In this document: one piece after another, positions 15,131 through 15,818 of the stretch
How positions within the stretch are numbered: position 1 is the stretch's first letter
Layout of the letters: each line of letters begins with the position of its first letter
Assembly: GCA_023424585.1 (NCBI GenBank)
Contig: JAFADT010000526.1
Span: 1 to 15,818 of the forward strand
Source: Pseudomonadota bacterium
Lineage (GTDB): Bacteria > Myxococcota > Myxococcia > Myxococcales > Myxococcaceae
Reading direction: 5' to 3'
Length of the DNA stretch: 15,818 nt
The notes under the pieces: model-generated
Databases searched by the model: none
What the model saw: the letters and a program-made list of their open reading frames with translations, nothing else
Told to the model about the DNA's origin: nothing
Translations under genes and position numbers: made by a program

Positions 15131-15818
15131 ATGTCCGTATCTTTCGAGGTCGCGGCGGCCGAGGTCCGCGACGCGCTCACCGACGCGAGCCGGGGGCTGG
15201 TGGAGCGCGAGGCGATGGTGGAGCTGGTGGCGCTGTCGGCGGTGGCGGGCGAGCACCTGCTCGTCGTGGGGCCGCCGGGCACGGCGAAGAGCGAGGCGGT
15301 GCGCCGGACGGCGCGCGGGCTGGGCGGCTCCTACTTCGAGTACCTGCTGGGGCGCTTCACGGAGCCGTCCGAGCTCTTCGGGCCGGTGGACCTGCGCAAG
15401 CTGCGCGAGGGGCTGGTGGAGACGGAGACGGCGGGCATGTTGCCGGAGGCGGAGGTGGCCTTCCTGGACGAGGTGTTCCTGGGCTCCACGGCCATCCTCA
15501 ACACGCTGCTGGGCGTGCTCAACGAGCGCACCTTCCGGCGGGGCCATACGCGCATGCAGTGCCCGCTGCGGGTGTGCGTGGGCGCGTCCAACGCGCTGCC
15601 GGAGGACGACGCGCTGGCCGCGTTCGCGGACCGCTTCCTCGCGCGCATCTTCGTGGAGCCGGTGCCGGATCCGCGGCTGGAGGAGCTGCTGGAAGGGGGC
15701 GCGTTGTCGTGGGCGGACGCGGCGCCGCGCGTGGCGTCGCTTCAGTCCCTGGACGTGGTGGCGCAGGCGGCGCGGCGCGCGGACCTGGGGCCGGTGCGGC
15801 CGCACCTGGCGCAGGCGC
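15131..15818 (+). CDS. RavA-type MoxR AAA+ ATPase (3' end outside window)
   Basis: The first 229 codons of an AAA+ ATPase run off the window edge with no stop. Walker A is GPPGTAKS (47-54), Walker B VAFLDE (109-114), and sensor 1 is GASN (N154). The block ELFGPVDLRKL (81-91), then MLPEAEVAFLDE, STAILNTLLGVLNERTFRRG and SNALPEDDALAAFADRFLARIF, is characteristic of the RavA branch of MoxR ATPases. R168 or R172 could serve as arginine finger. In E. coli RavA works with the VWA protein ViaA and lysine decarboxylase. MoxR ATPases generally act as chaperone-like remodellers alongside VWA-domain partners, so a VWA gene may follow beyond the edge. The ATG at 15131 has no Shine-Dalgarno but lies just after TAGGCT (15118-15123), consistent with a leaderless transcript. 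Confidence 0.9.
   Translation, partial: MSVSFEVAAAEVRDALTDASRGLVEREAMVELVALSAVAGEHLLVVGPPGTAKSEAVRRTARGLGGSYFEYLLGRFTEPSELFGPVDLRKLREGLVETETAGMLPEAEVAFLDEVFLGSTAILNTLLGVLNERTFRRGHTRMQCPLRVCVGASNALPEDDALAAFADRFLARIFVEPVPDPRLEELLEGGALSWADAAPRVASLQSLDVVAQAARRADLGPVRPHLAQA

Noticed and set aside
14465..15805. A 446-codon frame extending the outer-membrane protein upstream
   Set aside because: The upstream part is antisense to the AAA+ gene. A Sec signal peptide begins at the ATG at 15085.

Overview
This window looks like an ordinary chromosomal segment of a high-GC myxobacterium (Myxococcota, most like Myxococcus or Corallococcus). The support is very high G+C with G/C-ending codons, the gene families present (REC–PilZ response regulator, extra Hsp70, orphan PAS kinase, LysM protein, F1 subunit genes) and short or absent mRNA leaders. 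The genus is an inference. I see no rRNA, tRNA, CRISPR array, insertion sequence or prophage.

Layout, left to right. (1) A HAD-family hydrolase (+, 156-1004) converges on the ATP synthase alpha gene atpA (-, 1100-2647), with a strong hairpin terminator between them. (2) A PAS-PAS histidine-kinase-like gene (-, 2879-4360) lies between atpA and the ATP synthase delta gene atpH (-, 4509-5051), in a place where F1 genes are normally contiguous. The kinase has its own promoter-like sequence, and its phosphoacceptor histidine is replaced by aspartate. (3) Diverging from atpH is a rightward series: an Hsp70/DnaK paralogue (5268-7094), a REC–pseudoREC–PilZ regulator (7188-8360), a beta-propeller lipoprotein (8487-10628), a NorM-type MATE exporter (10715-12121) and a LysM plus cysteine-peptidase-like protein (12220-12855). 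A strong terminator follows the last of these. (4) A leftward set reads as a probable operon: a small outer-membrane-type protein (15085-14465), an alpha/beta hydrolase (14444-13734) and an esterase-family protein (13671-12958). (5) Diverging from it at the right edge is the first 229 codons of a RavA-type MoxR AAA+ ATPase (15131 onward), cut by the window end.

The genes do not form one obvious pathway. atpH and atpA belong to one complex. The kinase-like protein and the PilZ regulator are separate signalling elements. The Hsp70 has no DnaJ or GrpE neighbour. The lipoprotein, exporter, LysM protein and outer-membrane protein act at the envelope. No clear new multi-gene system is evident. The most unusual points are the kinase lacking its histidine between two ATP synthase genes, the leaderless LysM/cysteine-peptidase protein, and several hairpins that overlap expression signals.
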